From assembly GCA_944391365.1 (NCBI GenBank), contig CALXTH010000101.1, forward strand, positions 1 to 7,858: a stretch of 7,858 nt of DNA, read 5' to 3'. The DNA comes from an uncultured Alphaproteobacteria bacterium (GTDB lineage Bacteria; Pseudomonadota; Alphaproteobacteria; RF32; CAG-239). A program made the position numbers and the translations under genes. Position 1 is the first letter of the stretch. Each line of letters opens with the position of its first letter. The notes beneath the pieces were generated by a model. That model saw only the letters and a program-made list of their open reading frames with translations. It was not told the origin of the DNA and did no database searches. Shown one piece after another: positions 6,090 to 7,858 of the stretch.

Positions 6090-7190
6090 TCCTTCCCCAC
6101 CTTACCGGCCAGTGCCGCCGACAAAAACATATCAATGTCACCGTCAAGGACTGCTTTACAATCTGAGGTTTCAGCTCCGGTCCGTAAATCTTTTACCATT
6201 TTATACGGCTGAAGGACATAAGAACGTATCTGATATCCCCAACCAATATCGCTTTGGGCATCTCTCAGGCTTTGTTCGTGTTCTTCGCGTTTTTTCAGTT
6301 CCAGTTCGTAGAGGCGTGACTTCAGCATTTTCCAGGCATTATCCCGGTTTTGAAACTGAGAACGACTGGTTTGGCTTTGGACGACAATTCCGGTCGGGAT
6401 ATGGGTTATCCGCACAGCCGAATCGGTTTTGTTAATATGCTGGCCGCCGGCTCCCGACGCCCGATAGGTGTCTATGCGACAATCGGCTTCATTAATTGTG
6501 ATTTCAATATCGTCATCAATTACCGGATAGACTCCGACGGAGGCAAAACTGGTGTGGCGGCGGGCGGCACTATCAAACGGAGATATCCGCACCAGCCGGT
6601 GGACGCCGCTTTCCGACTTGAGCCAGCCGTAAGCATTATGTCCGCAGATTTTGACCGTTGCAGATTTCAATCCCGCAACATCACCTTCCGTCTCTTCAAT
6701 ATATTCGACTTTATAGCCATGCTGCTCTGCCCAACGCGTATACATTCTCAACAACATTTCTGCCCAGTCCTGAGCCTCGGTTCCGCCACTTCCGGCATGC
6801 ACCTCCAAGTAAGCGTCGTTGGCATCGACCTCTCCGGAAAGCAGAGCTTCAAGTTCCTGTCTGCCGGCTTCGGTTTTCAGGCTTTCAAGCTGGGACATAA
6901 TATCCGTCAGCATGTTTTCATCATTATCAGCATCGGCCAGTTCAGCCAGTTCTTTTAATTCATCCAGAGAAGAAACCAGATGTTCAAAATTGTGCAGCTT
7001 TTCTTCGAGTTGTGTTTTTTCGCTCATCAGTTTGCGCGCTTTGGCGGCATCATTCCACAGATTGCTGTCCTGAGACAACGCGTTAAGTTCATCAAGGCGG
7101 ATTAAAGCATTATCGTAGTCAAACCGACCTCCGTAAAAGGTCTGTTGACTGTTTAATTGCTTCAATTATCTCGACAAATTCTGCACGCAT
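6086..7190 (-). CDS. prfB: Peptide chain release factor 2, with programmed +1 frameshift
   Basis: RF2 reads UAA and UGA stop codons and triggers peptide release on the ribosome. The reading frame begins at ATG 7190 (MRAEFVEIIEAIKQS), with GGAG at 7203-7200 as ribosome binding site. It runs 23 codons to an in-frame TGA at 7121-7119 and continues in the +1 frame from GAC at 7120, giving 367 residues (E. coli 365). In the frameshifted product the anticodon-like SPF motif is at about 203-205 and GGQ at about 248-250 (RASGAGGQHINKTDSAVR). AGSGGTEAQDW at about 132-142 is also typical. SPF rather than PxT identifies RF2, not RF1. An in-frame ATG at 7205 is a less likely start because MRAE matches alphaproteobacterial RF2. 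The gene lies 18 nt after mrcA, and its own TGA stop overlaps the hydrolase ATG. A single start at 7165 without frameshift would give an unnatural N-terminus. Confidence 0.95.
7119..7133 (-). other. prfB programmed +1 frameshift site with GTT slippery codon
   Basis: On the minus strand the order is CGG AGG TCG GTT TGA C. GGAGG (7132-7128) is an internal Shine-Dalgarno-like stimulator placed 3 nt before the slippery codon, the same spacing as E. coli (AGG GGG TAT CTT TGA C). The in-frame TGA is at codon 24. When RF2 is scarce, slow termination at UGA lets the P-site tRNA slip by one base, so RF2 autoregulates. The oddity is GTT in place of CTT: tRNA-Val slipping onto UUU would have a first-position mismatch, while tRNA-Leu keeps a G-U wobble. 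Confidence 0.88.
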
Positions 7191-7208
7191 GTTTTTCTTC
7201 TCCATTTT

Positions 7209-7858
7209 TTAATATTGTGTTCCCAGCTGGAAGTCGCCTTCCACGTTATTATCATAAATCTTGTCCTGTCCATTCTCTGTTGTGTCGCCGTCTTCTTCTC
7301 CGCCACCGATAACTTTCTGATGATTTTTATCAAAATCAGGTTTTAAGGCTTCGATAATAACCGATTTATCTTTCGGGGTGGCGGGTTTGCCGGTGTTATA
7401 ATTAACCCGTTTGAGGCGGATACCATTGGGAATTCGGAACGGAACATCAGGTTTTCCGGCCAGGGCATCGCGCATGAAATCATAGAAAATGGGCAAAGCG
7501 GCCGAGGCTCCGGTTTCCCACCGACCTAAAGTCCGGGGTTCATCAAAACCGACATAAGTTCCGACAACCAAATCCGGTGAAAATCCCATGAACCAGGCAT
7601 CCTTACTATCATTTGAGGTTCCGGTTTTTCCGGCCAAATGTTTTTTCAATGAGCGCAGACGAGCCCCGGTTCCTCGCACGGCGACACCTTCCAGAATGCT
7701 CGTCATCTGATATGCCGACATCGGATCAATAATCTGTTCACGGATATCTGCAATCCGGGGAATCTCGTGATTTTCCCATTTGGCAGCATTGCAGTCCGGG
7801 CATGTCCGGGTATCCTGCTTAAATATGGTTTTGCCGTTGCGATCCTGAATGCGCTCGA
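7209..7858 (-). CDS. mrcA: Penicillin-binding protein 1A, C-terminal part (runs off the right edge)
   Basis: The frame is open from the window edge to the TAA at 7211-7209, covering the last 215 residues. It includes the KTGT transpeptidase box (LAGKTGTSNDSKDAWF, codons near 7628-7620). This is followed by the family-typical FSPDLVVGTYVGFDEPRTLG and TGASAALPIFYDFM. Upstream of the KTG box, REQIIDPMSAYQMTSILEGV matches class A PBPs, and an alphaproteobacterial-style insertion contains CPDC (7802-7791). The missing part would hold the membrane anchor, the glycosyltransferase domain and the active-site SxxK and SxN motifs. PBP1A polymerises glycan strands and cross-links peptides in the periplasm. 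The C-terminal tail (about 45 residues) is rich in Asp, Glu, Gly and Asn and looks disordered. The gene ends 18 nt before prfB, an order known in other alphaproteobacteria. Confidence 0.93.
   Translation of the reverse strand, partial: ERIQDRNGKTIFKQDTRTCPDCNAAKWENHEIPRIADIREQIIDPMSAYQMTSILEGVAVRGTGARLRSLKKHLAGKTGTSNDSKDAWFMGFSPDLVVGTYVGFDEPRTLGRWETGASAALPIFYDFMRDALAGKPDVPFRIPNGIRLKRVNYNTGKPATPKDKSVIIEALKPDFDKNHQKVIGGGEEDGDTTENGQDKIYDNNVEGDFQLGTQY

Noticed and set aside
5415..6212. Long rightward open frame of 265 codons
   Set aside because: It is antisense to the hydrolase and the end of prfB, whose motifs and overlaps are convincing. Its translation has no recognisable domain and is rich in His, Arg, Phe and Ile, as expected of an antisense shadow.
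6086..7165. prfB as a simple 359-codon gene from a TTG start at 7165
   Set aside because: The first 15 residues do not match RF2. The zero frame from 7190 does match, up to a TGA with a frameshift stimulator.

Overview
The window reads as chromosomal DNA of an alphaproteobacterium with moderate-to-low GC and very AT-rich intergenic DNA. Three things point there. The rightward gene is a full-length CtrA, the cell-cycle master regulator typical of this class. The release factor 2 N-terminus (MRAE...IKQS...LLRR, then a frameshift) follows the alphaproteobacterial pattern. The order PBP1A then prfB is also common in this class. I cannot name the genus. An uncultured or host-associated lineage is a guess from composition only.

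Layout, left to right. Positions 1-521 (leftward) hold the N-terminal 173 residues of a secreted protein that runs off the left edge. Positions 522-796 are a divergent, AT-rich regulatory region. It holds a perfect 18-bp inverted repeat (560-606) and an ordered cluster of TTAAC elements (683-737). The last of these forms the -35 of a good candidate promoter for ctrA. ctrA (797-1489, rightward) is followed by a GC-rich hairpin terminator (1499-1525). From the right edge down to 1541 five genes run leftward as a tight unit: the 3' part of mrcA (PBP1A), prfB (RF2), a membrane-anchored alpha/beta hydrolase, a 1083-residue AsmA/YhdP-like envelope protein and a small HAD-fold protein. After the 18-nt gap between mrcA and prfB, every junction overlaps (ATGA, TAATG, ATGA), so the genes are probably co-transcribed and translationally coupled.

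Functionally the leftward unit is mostly about the cell envelope. PBP1A polymerises and cross-links peptidoglycan, and the YhdP-like protein probably takes part in lipid transport between the membranes. The hydrolase is anchored at the inner membrane with an unknown substrate. RF2 is the translation factor in the middle. Its gene carries a programmed +1 frameshift with a full Shine-Dalgarno-like stimulator, but the slippery codon is GTT instead of the usual CTT. The reading frame therefore starts at 7190 and shifts at the TGA at 7121-7119.

No mobile element, CRISPR array, tRNA or rRNA was seen. I found no wholly new system. The points most worth a second look are the GTT-type RF2 frameshift site, the architecture of the ctrA upstream region, the large AT-rich dyad, and the hydrolase/YhdP/HAD cluster coupled to prfB.
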